DNA of 64,000 nucleotides from Streptomyces sp. NBC_01276 (lineage in GTDB: Bacteria; Actinomycetota; Actinomycetes; Streptomycetales; Streptomycetaceae). Of this stretch, positions 35,939 to 44,362 are shown piece after piece (within the stretch, counting starts at the first letter, position 1; the number at the start of each line of letters is the position of its first letter). Under the pieces are notes generated by a model. It saw nothing but the letters and a program-made list of their open reading frames with translations, was not told the origin of the DNA and did not search any database. The stretch is taken from contig NZ_CP108442.1 in assembly GCF_041435355.1 (NCBI RefSeq), positions 6,818,501 through 6,882,500 of the forward strand. Direction: 5' to 3'. Position numbers and translations under genes: made by a program.

Positions 35939-37191
35939 AGGCAGCCGAAGGGGAAGGGGAGGAAGGGCCCGTGCCGACGGCACCGCACCTCGACAACGAC
36001 ACCGGCCACGACGAAAACGGCCACGACGGCAACGACACCGGCCACGACGTCACCGGCCACGGCGGCGGCGGCGCGCGCGACGTCGTCGCCTTCCACCACC
36101 ACCCGGTCAAGGCACCCCTGCTGCGCGAGGTGCTGCTGCCGCTGGCCGCCTCCTGCACCGCCGACGGCCTGGCGGCCCACGTCGAGCGGCACTGGCTGCA
36201 CGGCCCCCACCTGCGGCTGCGCATCCAGGGCCCGCCCGCCCGGGTGGAGGCCGCCGCCTGGGCCGCCGCCCGGCGCGTCCGCGCCTGGCTCCGCGCGCAC
36301 CCCTCGCACACGGACCTGACGGAGTCCGAACTGCTGCGCCTGGCGGCCGAGGCCGGACGCGCCGAACTCGTCCCCCCGCCCTACGGGCCCATCGCCCCCG
36401 ACAACACCGTCCGTGTCGAGGCCGTCGACCGCACCCCGCTGCGCGCCCTCCTCGGTGACGACGGCGCCGCCCTGCGCGAGGACCTGCTGCGGGCCGGCCT
36501 CCCCGCGCTGCGGGCGGGCGCCGCCTTCCTCGGGGAAGGCGGCGACGGCTCCGGGGCCCGGCTCCGGCTCGCGGTGACCGGCCTCGCCGCGCATGCCGCC
36601 GCCCACCCCGGCGGCCTGGCCGGCGCCCACTACTCGTACGTCTCCCACCTGGAGGACTTCTTCGTCCACGACGACCCGGACGGCCGCGTGCGGGCCCGCT
36701 TCGAGCAGCACGCGGAGCGGGCCGGCGAGACCGTGACCGCCCTCGTCGGGAGGCTCGCCGACGGCGGCGCGCAGGGCTGGGAACGGGAGTGGGCGGACTT
36801 CTCGGCCGGAGCCTGGCGGCTGGCCCGGAGCCGCCACGACGCCGGCGCCGACCTGCACGGCGACCCGCGCGCCTACCGGGACCGGGCCGCCGCCACCGGG
36901 GACACGGCGGCGCGGGAGCGCTGGGACCACGACGTCCGCACCCGGTACAGCGAGTTCCACCGGCTGCTGAGCCGCTCCGACCCGCGGGGCACGATGTGGC
37001 ACCGCCCCGACTACCTCGTACACCGGGCCTGCACCAATGCCCTGTACCGGCTGTTCGCCCTCTGCGACGTCCGCCCGCTGGAGCGGTACCTGGCGGCCCA
37101 CCTCGTCGTCCGCGCCGTGCCCGCCCTGACCGGCTGCGACTGGCGCGCCGAGGTCGGCGCGGCCGTCGCGGCCGTGGAGCGCGGGGCATGA
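35935..37191 (+). CDS. lazC: Thiopeptide pyridine synthase (macrocyclase)
   Basis: A 418-residue protein of the thiopeptide-type bacteriocin synthesis family (LanB C-domain fold). LazC would catalyse the formal [4+2] cycloaddition of two dehydroalanines and release the leader, closing the macrocycle. The body carries FHHHPVKAPLLREVLLPLA, HYSYVSHLEDFFVH and GTMWHRPDYLVHRACTNALY. The N-terminus has a His/Asp/Asn/Gly repeat of about 25 residues (NDTGHDENGHDGNDTGHD) before homology begins. Start by ATGA overlap with lazB. Confidence 0.85.
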   Translation: MKAAEGEGEEGPVPTAPHLDNDTGHDENGHDGNDTGHDVTGHGGGGARDVVAFHHHPVKAPLLREVLLPLAASCTADGLAAHVERHWLHGPHLRLRIQGPPARVEAAAWAAARRVRAWLRAHPSHTDLTESELLRLAAEAGRAELVPPPYGPIAPDNTVRVEAVDRTPLRALLGDDGAALREDLLRAGLPALRAGAAFLGEGGDGSGARLRLAVTGLAAHAAAHPGGLAGAHYSYVSHLEDFFVHDDPDGRVRARFEQHAERAGETVTALVGRLADGGAQGWEREWADFSAGAWRLARSRHDAGADLHGDPRAYRDRAAATGDTAARERWDHDVRTRYSEFHRLLSRSDPRGTMWHRPDYLVHRACTNALYRLFALCDVRPLERYLAAHLVVRAVPALTGCDWRAEVGAAVAAVERGA

Positions 37192-38984
37192 CGGGCACCG
37201 GACGCCGGCTGCGGCCCGGCACCGCCGTGACGCCGCTGCGCGACGGACTGCACCTGCGGGGCCGGCGGGGGAGCGTCACCCTGGAGGGCAGCGCCGCGCT
37301 GCCCGCGCTGTGGCGCTCGCTGGAGCAGCCCCTGCGCACGGGCGGACTCGACGCGCTCCTCGACGGCCTGGATCCGGGCTCCCCGGTGCGGACGGCGGTG
37401 GACGCGGTCGTCGCCCAACTGGAGGCGCACGACCTGCTCGTCACCGGGCCGCCGACACCCGCGCGCGATCCGGGTCCGGTCGGGCCGTGGCTCGCCGTGA
37501 GCGCCGACCGGCCCGCCGACGCGGCGGCCGCGCTCGCCGTGACACGCGCCGAGGTGGTGGCCGCCGCCGTCGACGCCCCTCTGGCCAGGGCCGCGGGCCG
37601 GGCGCTCGAACAGAGCGGACTGCCCGTCACCTACACCCGCGACGCCGGTCTGCCCGAGGGCCGGATCCACCTCCGCGCCCACCACCCCGACGGCGTCACC
37701 CACGCCCTCGCGGCTGCCCTGCCCGCCCCGACCGGCTACGTCACCTCCCCGGACACCACCTCCGCCACGGCCGTCATGGCGACGGCCCTGGAGAACCGCC
37801 TGGCAGAACGCCCGGCTCCGGGTACTTCCGGCGGGGACCGCACCGCCTTCCCGGCCGACGCGGTCCCGGCGGGTACGGATCGGGGCCGGGACGCCTCCGG
37901 CGGGGGAGGGGCGACGGCCGCCCTGCTCGGCGGCGCCGCCGCGCACCGGCTGCTGTGCGCGGTGGCCGGCCTGCCCGACCCGGCCGCCGAGGGGGACGAC
38001 GACCGGCTGCTGCCCGGGCTCCCCGCGGTGCTCCTCGTCGACGCCCGTCCGCCGCGCGCCGAGTACCGCACCTGGGCCGGGCCCCGCCCCTCCGGCGCGG
38101 CCCTCGCACCCGCCACCACCCTGCGCGAGGCCCTGCGCCGCGTGGCGGCCCTCGGCGACGAGCGCTGCGGGGTGCTGCCCGACCCCGGCCCGGCGGACCT
38201 GCCGCAGCTGCCGGTCCCCCTCGCCTCCTGCGCCGCGCCCGGCACCGCCCCGCACCCGCCCGGGGCGACGCTGATCGGGGGTGCGCCGCGGCTGGACCTG
38301 GCCCGCCTGGAGGTGTTCTGCCGGGCGGCCGAACTGGCCCTGGGCCGGCCGGGCTCCACCGTGGGCGCCAATCCCGGGCACGCCCGCGGCCGGGCCCTGC
38401 GCGCGGAGGCCGCCCGCCGTTTCGGGACGGGCGGGGGGCGGACGCCGGTGGCGTCGCAGCGGTGGTCCGGACATCCGCAGGCCCGCCACTGGTGGACCAC
38501 CCTGACGGCCCGTCTCGCCGTGCCCGCCCGCCTGCACGTGTTCCGGGTCGCTCCCGGCGAGGAGGTGTACCGGGCCGTCGTCCACCGGACCGGCCCGGAC
38601 GGATCCACCCCGCTCGGCGACGCCGTCGAGGCGACCCCCGGCGACGCTGCGGCCTGCGCCGCGCTGTCCGCCGTCGCCGCGGTGTCGGCCGCCGCGGTCA
38701 CCGACCCGGCGGCGGGCCGCACCCCGGCCGGCGGGGTCGGCGGGGCCTGCGGGGCCGGTGCGGCCGGTGCCGGGCTGGCCGTCGAGGGCGCCCCGGCGGT
38801 CGGGTGGGAGGAGCCGGGGTGGACCGGCCGGTGGCTCGCCGACACGGCCGGGCGCGAGGGCGCCTTCCAGGAGGCCCTGGGCCGGCTGACGGGCCCGCCC
38901 CGGCCCGCCTCCGACGGGGAACTCACCGCCCTGCTGCGGGCGTTCGGATTCACCGTCCTGGACCGCCCGGAGGAGGCACCGTGA
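37188..38984 (+). CDS. lazD: Ocin-ThiF-like cyclodehydratase partner with leader-binding role
   Basis: A 598-residue protein translationally coupled at both ends (ATGA with lazC, GTGA-like overlap with lazE). Its N-terminal 85 residues (RRLRPGTAVTPLRDGLHLRG onward) fit a RiPP recognition element, which would bind the LazA leader and present Cys/Ser residues to the YcaO protein LazE. The middle is less conserved; HPQARHWWTTLTARLAVPAR is a recognisable late segment. The assignment rests mostly on gene order and size within the laz arrangement. Confidence 0.78.
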   Translation: MTGTGRRLRPGTAVTPLRDGLHLRGRRGSVTLEGSAALPALWRSLEQPLRTGGLDALLDGLDPGSPVRTAVDAVVAQLEAHDLLVTGPPTPARDPGPVGPWLAVSADRPADAAAALAVTRAEVVAAAVDAPLARAAGRALEQSGLPVTYTRDAGLPEGRIHLRAHHPDGVTHALAAALPAPTGYVTSPDTTSATAVMATALENRLAERPAPGTSGGDRTAFPADAVPAGTDRGRDASGGGGATAALLGGAAAHRLLCAVAGLPDPAAEGDDDRLLPGLPAVLLVDARPPRAEYRTWAGPRPSGAALAPATTLREALRRVAALGDERCGVLPDPGPADLPQLPVPLASCAAPGTAPHPPGATLIGGAPRLDLARLEVFCRAAELALGRPGSTVGANPGHARGRALRAEAARRFGTGGGRTPVASQRWSGHPQARHWWTTLTARLAVPARLHVFRVAPGEEVYRAVVHRTGPDGSTPLGDAVEATPGDAAACAALSAVAAVSAAAVTDPAAGRTPAGGVGGACGAGAAGAGLAVEGAPAVGWEEPGWTGRWLADTAGREGAFQEALGRLTGPPRPASDGELTALLRAFGFTVLDRPEEAP

Positions 38985-40864
38985 CCGCCGCGCCGCCGCT
39001 CGACGCCGGCTCCGCCCTCGCCGCCACCGCCGGAGAGGCCGTGGTGCTGCTGACCAAGTGGACCCTGGGCCTCGCCGAGGAACTGAGCCGGCACGCCCTG
39101 CACCACCCCGTGGCCCTGGCGCCGGTGCGCTTCGACGGGGCGGTCGCCGTCGTCGGCCCGGTGCTGCGGCCCGGCGCGGCCGCCTGCCTGTGCTGCGCCG
39201 AGTACCAGCGACTGGCCACCGCCGGGGGCCGGGTCCCCTGGCGGAGCGGGGAACTCGCGCTGGCCGGCGTACCGTCACCGGCCCTCGCCGAGGCGGCGGT
39301 GGCCCTCGCGCGGGAGCTGCTGGACGCCCCGCGGGAGGGAGCGGAGGAGGACACCGCCGTCGTGCACCTGCTCCACCAGGGCCGCGGCACCTGGTCCACC
39401 CACCGCGTCCGCCCGGTGGGCGGCTGTACGGTCTGCCACCCGCTGCCCGCCGACTCCCCGGCCGCGGCGGCCCCGCTGCCCGCGGCGCCCCGCCCGCTCC
39501 CGGACCCGTACGTCCTGCGCGCCCCCAACCCCCGCACCGATGCCGACCGGTTGCGGGCGGCCCTGTACGACGAGCGCTTCGGCCCGGTCCGCCGCCTGCT
39601 CCGCGCCGAGGACTCCGCCTTCTCTCTCACCGGTGCCTTCGTGACGGACGGCAGGCCCGTCGAGGACGGCGGCTACGGCAGGGCCCGGGACTTCCCCGGC
39701 AGCGAACGCATCGCGCTGTTCGAGAGCGCCGAGCGCTACGCGGGGATGCGCCCCACCGGCCGACGCACCGCCCTGCGGGCCCCCTTCGCCGCCCTCGGCC
39801 CCGACCGCGCCGTGGACCCGCGACGGCTCGGCCTGCCCGATCCCGCCCACCACGGGCACCCGGCCTCTCCGACGGTCCCGTACACGCCCGGCCTCGCCCT
39901 CGACTGGGTGCACGGCTGGTCGCTCACCCGGCGGCGGACCACGGCCGTGCCCGAACACGTCGCGTACTGGGACGTCCCCGGCGGCGCCGACCGCGGCCCG
40001 CGCGTGGTGTACGAGTCCTCCAACGGCTGCGGACTGGGCAACAGCCCCGAGGAAGCCGCCCTCTACGGCCTGTTCGAAGTCGCCGAACGCGACGCGTTCC
40101 TGATGGCCTGGTACGCGGCCACCCCGCTGCGCCGCGTCGAACCGCCGCCGGACGACCTCGACACGCTCCTGCTCGCGGACCGGGCGGCCGTCGCCGGCTA
40201 CCGCCTCGTCCTGCTCGACGCCACGAACGACTTCGGCATCCCCGCCGTCGTCGCCGTCTGCCGCTACACCGGCTCCCACCCGGACGCTCCCCGCGTGTTC
40301 CTGGCGGCGGGCGCGCACCACGATCCCCGCGCGGCGATCCGGTCGGCGGTGGCCGAGGTCGTCACCAACGTCCTGGAGGCGCCGCAGCGCGCCGCCGCCG
40401 CGGGCGGCCCGCGCGATCCGGCGCGGCTGCGGCCCATGCTGGACCGGCCCGAACTGGTCGTCACCCTCGACGACCACGTCGGTCTCAACACGCTCCCCGA
40501 GGCGGCCCCCCGCCTGGAGTTCCTCTTCGCCGACACACCGCGCGTGACCGTCGCCGAAGCCTGGCCGGGGGCGCCCGAGCCGGTCGGTGACCTCTCCACG
40601 CTGCTCGGCGCCACCGTGGACCGGCTGGGGCGGGCCGGACTGGAGGTGATCGCGGTCGACCAGAGCGAGCCGGGCCTGCGCGCCGGGCTGGGCCTGCACT
40701 GCGTGAAGGCCGTCGTTCCCGGCTCGCTGCCGATGACCTTCGGGCACGTCAACCGCCGCACCCGGGGCCTGCCCCGGCTGCTGGAGGTGCCGTACCGACT
40801 GGGCCGCACCCCGCGCCCGCTGCGCCACGAGGACCTCGCGGTCCATCCCCACCCCTTCCCCTGA
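38981..40864 (+). CDS. lazE: YcaO-type azoline-forming cyclodehydratase
   Basis: A 627-residue protein. The N-terminal 160 residues contain two Cys pairs (CLCCAEYQ, CTVC), as in the ThiF-derived half of such fusions. The C-terminal YcaO domain has SERIALFESAERYAGMRP, SSNGCGLGNSPEEAALYGLFE, VAERDAFLMAWY and ends in a Pro-rich HPHPFP. With LazD it would use ATP to turn core Cys and Ser into thiazolines and an oxazoline. The GTG start overlaps lazD by 4 bp. Confidence 0.9.
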   Translation: MTAAPPLDAGSALAATAGEAVVLLTKWTLGLAEELSRHALHHPVALAPVRFDGAVAVVGPVLRPGAAACLCCAEYQRLATAGGRVPWRSGELALAGVPSPALAEAAVALARELLDAPREGAEEDTAVVHLLHQGRGTWSTHRVRPVGGCTVCHPLPADSPAAAAPLPAAPRPLPDPYVLRAPNPRTDADRLRAALYDERFGPVRRLLRAEDSAFSLTGAFVTDGRPVEDGGYGRARDFPGSERIALFESAERYAGMRPTGRRTALRAPFAALGPDRAVDPRRLGLPDPAHHGHPASPTVPYTPGLALDWVHGWSLTRRRTTAVPEHVAYWDVPGGADRGPRVVYESSNGCGLGNSPEEAALYGLFEVAERDAFLMAWYAATPLRRVEPPPDDLDTLLLADRAAVAGYRLVLLDATNDFGIPAVVAVCRYTGSHPDAPRVFLAAGAHHDPRAAIRSAVAEVVTNVLEAPQRAAAAGGPRDPARLRPMLDRPELVVTLDDHVGLNTLPEAAPRLEFLFADTPRVTVAEAWPGAPEPVGDLSTLLGATVDRLGRAGLEVIAVDQSEPGLRAGLGLHCVKAVVPGSLPMTFGHVNRRTRGLPRLLEVPYRLGRTPRPLRHEDLAVHPHPFP

Positions 40865-40880
40865 CACCCGAGGACCGCAC

Positions 40881-42581
40881 GTGACGACCACCGACACCTG
40901 GCACAGCCACCACCTCTTCCTGCACTCCGGGACGTCCGACACCGACGCCTTCCTGCTCCGGTCCGCGGCCCCGCTCCTCGACGGCCTCGTCGCCTCGGGG
41001 GAGGCCGCCCGGTGGTTCTTCATCCGGTACGGGGAGGACGGCCCCCACGTACGGATCCGGGTGCGCGGCCTGAGCGGGAGGGCCGCCGAGGCGCTCCCGC
41101 GGGACCTGGCCGACGCGGCCCGGGAGGTGCCCGCGGTGCCCGGCCCGTGGCCGTCCCGCCACGGGGAGGTCCGCGCCGTGCCGTACGTGCCCGAGACCGA
41201 CCGCTACGGCGGTCCGCGCGCGCTGCCGGTCGCCGAGGAGGTCTTCGCGGACTCCACCCGGGCCGTGCTGGACGCCCTGCGGGACCTACCCGACGAGGGC
41301 GCGGACGCGGCCCGGCTGACCCGTGCGGCGGACCTGGCGCACGCGACGGCGTACGCGCTCGGCATGGACCGCCGCACGGCGGCGCGCTGGCTGCGCCGGC
41401 ACGCCGCGGGCTGGCGCTGGGTCACGCAGACGCCGCTGCTGCCCGGCGCCTCCGTGCACGCCCGGGTCAACGCCGTGCACGCCGCCCAGCGCACCGGCCT
41501 GGCCCGGCGCGCCGAAGCCCTGCGGGAGCGGCTCGGCGCCGGTACGGCCGCGCCCTGGCTCACCCGCTGGACGGACCGGGTCCGCGAGGCCGACGCCCGG
41601 CTGCGCGCCGCCGACGGTGCGCGGGGGGCCGGGGCGGGCCTCTCCGAGGAGACCGCGGCCTGGGTCTGGGGCTCGCAGCTCCACATGCTGTTCAACCGGC
41701 TCGGGGTCACCCCCGACGAGGAGCGGGCCGTGTGCCGGCTGGCCGGCCGGACCCTGCTGGAGACGGACGGGGAGCCCGACTACTTCCCGGCCGGCCACAC
41801 CGCCGCCGACCTGCAGTACCTGGAGCGCAGCAAGGTCCACATCGGCCGCAACGAGGACGCCGCGCTGCGGCAGGCCCCGGCCCCGGCGCCGCCGCCGGTG
41901 TCCCTGCCCGAGACGGCCCTGCCCGCGGCCCCCCTGCCGGAGGTCTCGCTGCGTTCCGTACTGGCCGACCGGGCCTCCCGGCGGGGGCGCCTCACGGGGC
42001 CGCTGGACGCCCCCACCCTGGGCTCCCTGCTCTGGCACGCCCTGGCCGAGAGCAGCCGCAGCGTGCAGCCCCTCGCGGACGGCACGCCGCGCCCCTTCGT
42101 CCACCGGCCGTACCCGAGCGCGGGAGCCCTGTACACGGCCGGGGTGCGGCTGCTGGTGCTGGACGTGGCGGGGGTCGAACCCGGCACGTACGCGTGCGTG
42201 CCGGAACGCCGGACCCTGCGCCGGATCGGGCCCGCGCCGACGGCGGACGAGCTCAAGCCGCTGTCGACGTACACCTCCCGTCCCGCGACGGATCCGGACT
42301 GGATCGGCGTCGACGAGGTGCCCGTGGTGCTCGGCCTCTACGCGGACCTCGGCGTGCTGCGGCGGCGCTACGGGCTGCGCGCCCTGCGCCTGGCCCTGCT
42401 GGAGACCGGCCATCTGGCCCAGACCCTGCTCCTGACGGCCTCGGCCCTGGGCCTGGGCGGCACCACGCTGGGCGGTTTCCACGACGACCTGGCCCACGAA
42501 CTGCTCGGTCTGGACGACCTGGACCAGCCCCTGCAGTACCTGCTGCCACTGGGCCGTCCGGCGCCGCGGACCGTCGGGTAA
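40881..42581 (+). CDS. lazF: Bifunctional glutamate-eliminating (LanB C-domain) and azoline dehydrogenase protein
   Basis: A 566-residue fusion. The N-terminal half resembles the SpaB_C elimination domain (SHHLFLHSGTSDTDAFLLRS, FFIRYGEDGPHVRIRVRG), which removes glutamate to leave dehydroalanine. From about residue 350 a SagB-type FMN nitroreductase domain (RPYPSAGALYTAGVRLLVLD, LALLETGHLAQTLLLTASAL, GGTTLGGF) would oxidise azolines to thiazoles and oxazole. This two-domain fusion is, from memory, distinctive for lactazole clusters. It starts 16 bp after lazE and ends the cluster. Confidence 0.9.
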   Translation: MTTTDTWHSHHLFLHSGTSDTDAFLLRSAAPLLDGLVASGEAARWFFIRYGEDGPHVRIRVRGLSGRAAEALPRDLADAAREVPAVPGPWPSRHGEVRAVPYVPETDRYGGPRALPVAEEVFADSTRAVLDALRDLPDEGADAARLTRAADLAHATAYALGMDRRTAARWLRRHAAGWRWVTQTPLLPGASVHARVNAVHAAQRTGLARRAEALRERLGAGTAAPWLTRWTDRVREADARLRAADGARGAGAGLSEETAAWVWGSQLHMLFNRLGVTPDEERAVCRLAGRTLLETDGEPDYFPAGHTAADLQYLERSKVHIGRNEDAALRQAPAPAPPPVSLPETALPAAPLPEVSLRSVLADRASRRGRLTGPLDAPTLGSLLWHALAESSRSVQPLADGTPRPFVHRPYPSAGALYTAGVRLLVLDVAGVEPGTYACVPERRTLRRIGPAPTADELKPLSTYTSRPATDPDWIGVDEVPVVLGLYADLGVLRRRYGLRALRLALLETGHLAQTLLLTASALGLGGTTLGGFHDDLAHELLGLDDLDQPLQYLLPLGRPAPRTVG

Positions 42582-42610
42582 CGGTGTTCGGCGGTGTTCA
42601 ACGGCGTTCG
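42581..42610. repeat. Three tandem 10-bp repeats between lazF and gap
   Basis: ACGGTGTTCG, GCGGTGTTCA and ACGGCGTTCG follow one another at the end of lazF and just after its stop. They could be an operator for the downstream gap gene or a simple duplication. AGATCAGATCAGG follows. No strong terminator was found between lazF and gap. Confidence 0.4.
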
Positions 42611-42718
42611 GCCAAAACAGATCAGATCAGGTCAACAGGCGCATGGACGGGACCGCAGAAATGATCAAATTTCCTAGGGGTTAGCATATGAGCGCTGCCT
42701 AGCTCGAAAGATGGATCT

Positions 42719-44164
42719 GTGACTGTCAACGAGGACTCGTTCACCAACTGGAAGAACCGCGAAGAGATCGCGGAGTCGATGATCCCGATCATCGGGAAGC
42801 TGCACCGCGAGCGGGACGTGACGATCCTGCTGCACAGCCGCTCCCTGGTGAACAAGTCGGTCGTCAGCATCCTCAAGACCCACCGCTTCGCCCGGCAGAT
42901 CGCCGGCGGGGAGCTCTCGGTCACCGAGACGCTGCCGTTCCTCCTGGCGCTCACCACGCTGGACCTGGGCCCCTCCCAGATCGACATCGGCATGCTCGCC
43001 TCGGAGTACAAGGCCGACGACCGCGGCCTGTCGGTCGAGGCCTTCACCGCCGAGGCCGTCGCCGGTGCCACCGGTGAGAACAAGATCGAGCGCGGCGCCG
43101 GCCGCGACGTCGTCCTCTACGGCTTCGGCCGCATCGGCCGCCTCGTCGCCCGCCTGCTGATCGAGAAGGCCGGCTCCGGCAACGGCCTGCGCCTGCGCGC
43201 CATCGTCGTGCGCGGCGGTGGCGAGGCGGACCTCGTCAAGCGCGCCTCGCTGCTGCGCCGCGACTCCATCCACGGCCAGTTCCAGGGCACCATCACCGTG
43301 GACGAGGCGACGAGCACGATCGTCGCCAACGGCAACACCATCAAGGTGATCTACGCCAACGACCCGTCCGAGGTCGACTACACGGCGTACGGCATCAAGG
43401 ACGCCATCCTCATCGACAACACCGGCAAGTGGCGCGACCGCGAGGGGCTCTCCAAGCACCTGCGCCCCGGTATCGACAAGGTCGTCCTGACCGCTCCGGG
43501 CAAGGGCGACGTCCCGAACATCGTCCACGGCGTCAACCACGACACCATCAAGCCGGACGAGCAGATCCTGTCCTGCGCCTCCTGCACCACCAACGCGATC
43601 GTTCCGCCGCTGAAGGCCATGGACGACGAGTACGGCGTGCTGCGCGGCCACGTGGAGACCGTCCACTCGTTCACGAACGACCAGAACCTGCTGGACAACT
43701 ACCACAAGGCCGACCGCCGCGGCCGCTCCGCGCCGCTGAACATGGTCATCACCGAGACCGGTGCCGCCTCGGCCGTCGCCAAGGCGCTGCCGGACCTCAA
43801 GGCGCCGATCACCGGCAGCTCGATCCGCGTCCCCGTCCCGGACGTCTCGATCGCCATCCTCAGCCTGCGCCTGGGCCGTGAGACCACGCGCGAGGAGGTC
43901 CTCGACTACCTCCGCGACGTCTCGCTGCACTCGCCGCTCAAGCGCCAGATCGACTTCACCACGGCCCCCGACGCCGTCTCCATGGACTTCGTCGGCTCGC
44001 GCCACTCCTCGATCGTCGACGCCGGCGCCACCAAGGTCGACGGCGACAACGCCATCCTCTACCTCTGGTACGACAACGAGTTCGGCTACTCCTGCCAGGT
44101 CATCCGGGTCGTCCAGCACGTCTCGGGCGTCGAGTACCCGACCTACCCGGTCCCGGTCGTCTGA
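42719..44164 (+). CDS. gap: Glyceraldehyde-3-phosphate dehydrogenase, long form
   Basis: 481 residues. The GAPDH domain starts near residue 130 with GFGRIGR (135-141); the catalytic Cys289 is in SCTTN. A 125-residue N-terminal extension (MTVNEDSFTNWKNREEIAES onward) is typical of a long actinobacterial GAPDH. It oxidises glyceraldehyde-3-phosphate with NAD(P) in glycolysis or its reverse. GTG 42719 is the only start consistent with the extension. Codon use is more even than that of the thiopeptide genes, as expected for a highly expressed gene. Confidence 0.93.
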   Translation: MTVNEDSFTNWKNREEIAESMIPIIGKLHRERDVTILLHSRSLVNKSVVSILKTHRFARQIAGGELSVTETLPFLLALTTLDLGPSQIDIGMLASEYKADDRGLSVEAFTAEAVAGATGENKIERGAGRDVVLYGFGRIGRLVARLLIEKAGSGNGLRLRAIVVRGGGEADLVKRASLLRRDSIHGQFQGTITVDEATSTIVANGNTIKVIYANDPSEVDYTAYGIKDAILIDNTGKWRDREGLSKHLRPGIDKVVLTAPGKGDVPNIVHGVNHDTIKPDEQILSCASCTTNAIVPPLKAMDDEYGVLRGHVETVHSFTNDQNLLDNYHKADRRGRSAPLNMVITETGAASAVAKALPDLKAPITGSSIRVPVPDVSIAILSLRLGRETTREEVLDYLRDVSLHSPLKRQIDFTTAPDAVSMDFVGSRHSSIVDAGATKVDGDNAILYLWYDNEFGYSCQVIRVVQHVSGVEYPTYPVPVV

Positions 44165-44184
44165 TCGGTTCCGACCCGCACGAG

Positions 44185-44226
44185 AAGGCGCCCGCCCGAG
44201 CTTCCCGCTCGGGCGGGCGCCTTTTC
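44185..44226 (+). terminator. Rho-independent terminator after gap
   Basis: GGCGCCCGCCCGAG (44187-44200) pairs with CTCGGGCGGGCGCC (44208-44221), followed by TTTT. The stem is 14 bp, the loop short and the U-tract present, about 20 bp after the gap stop. It is the clearest intrinsic terminator in the window. Confidence 0.9.
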
Positions 44227-44362
44227 GTGTGCGTGAGAACCATTACATGTTGCCCCTAAATCACCCATTTCGGTCAATCATGAGGGTTCGGTAATCGTCA
44301 TCTACGGGCCGCTGCCGCGGCCCAGCGCCCACCGTCTGCCGGTCGGCGCCCCAGGGAGTGAC

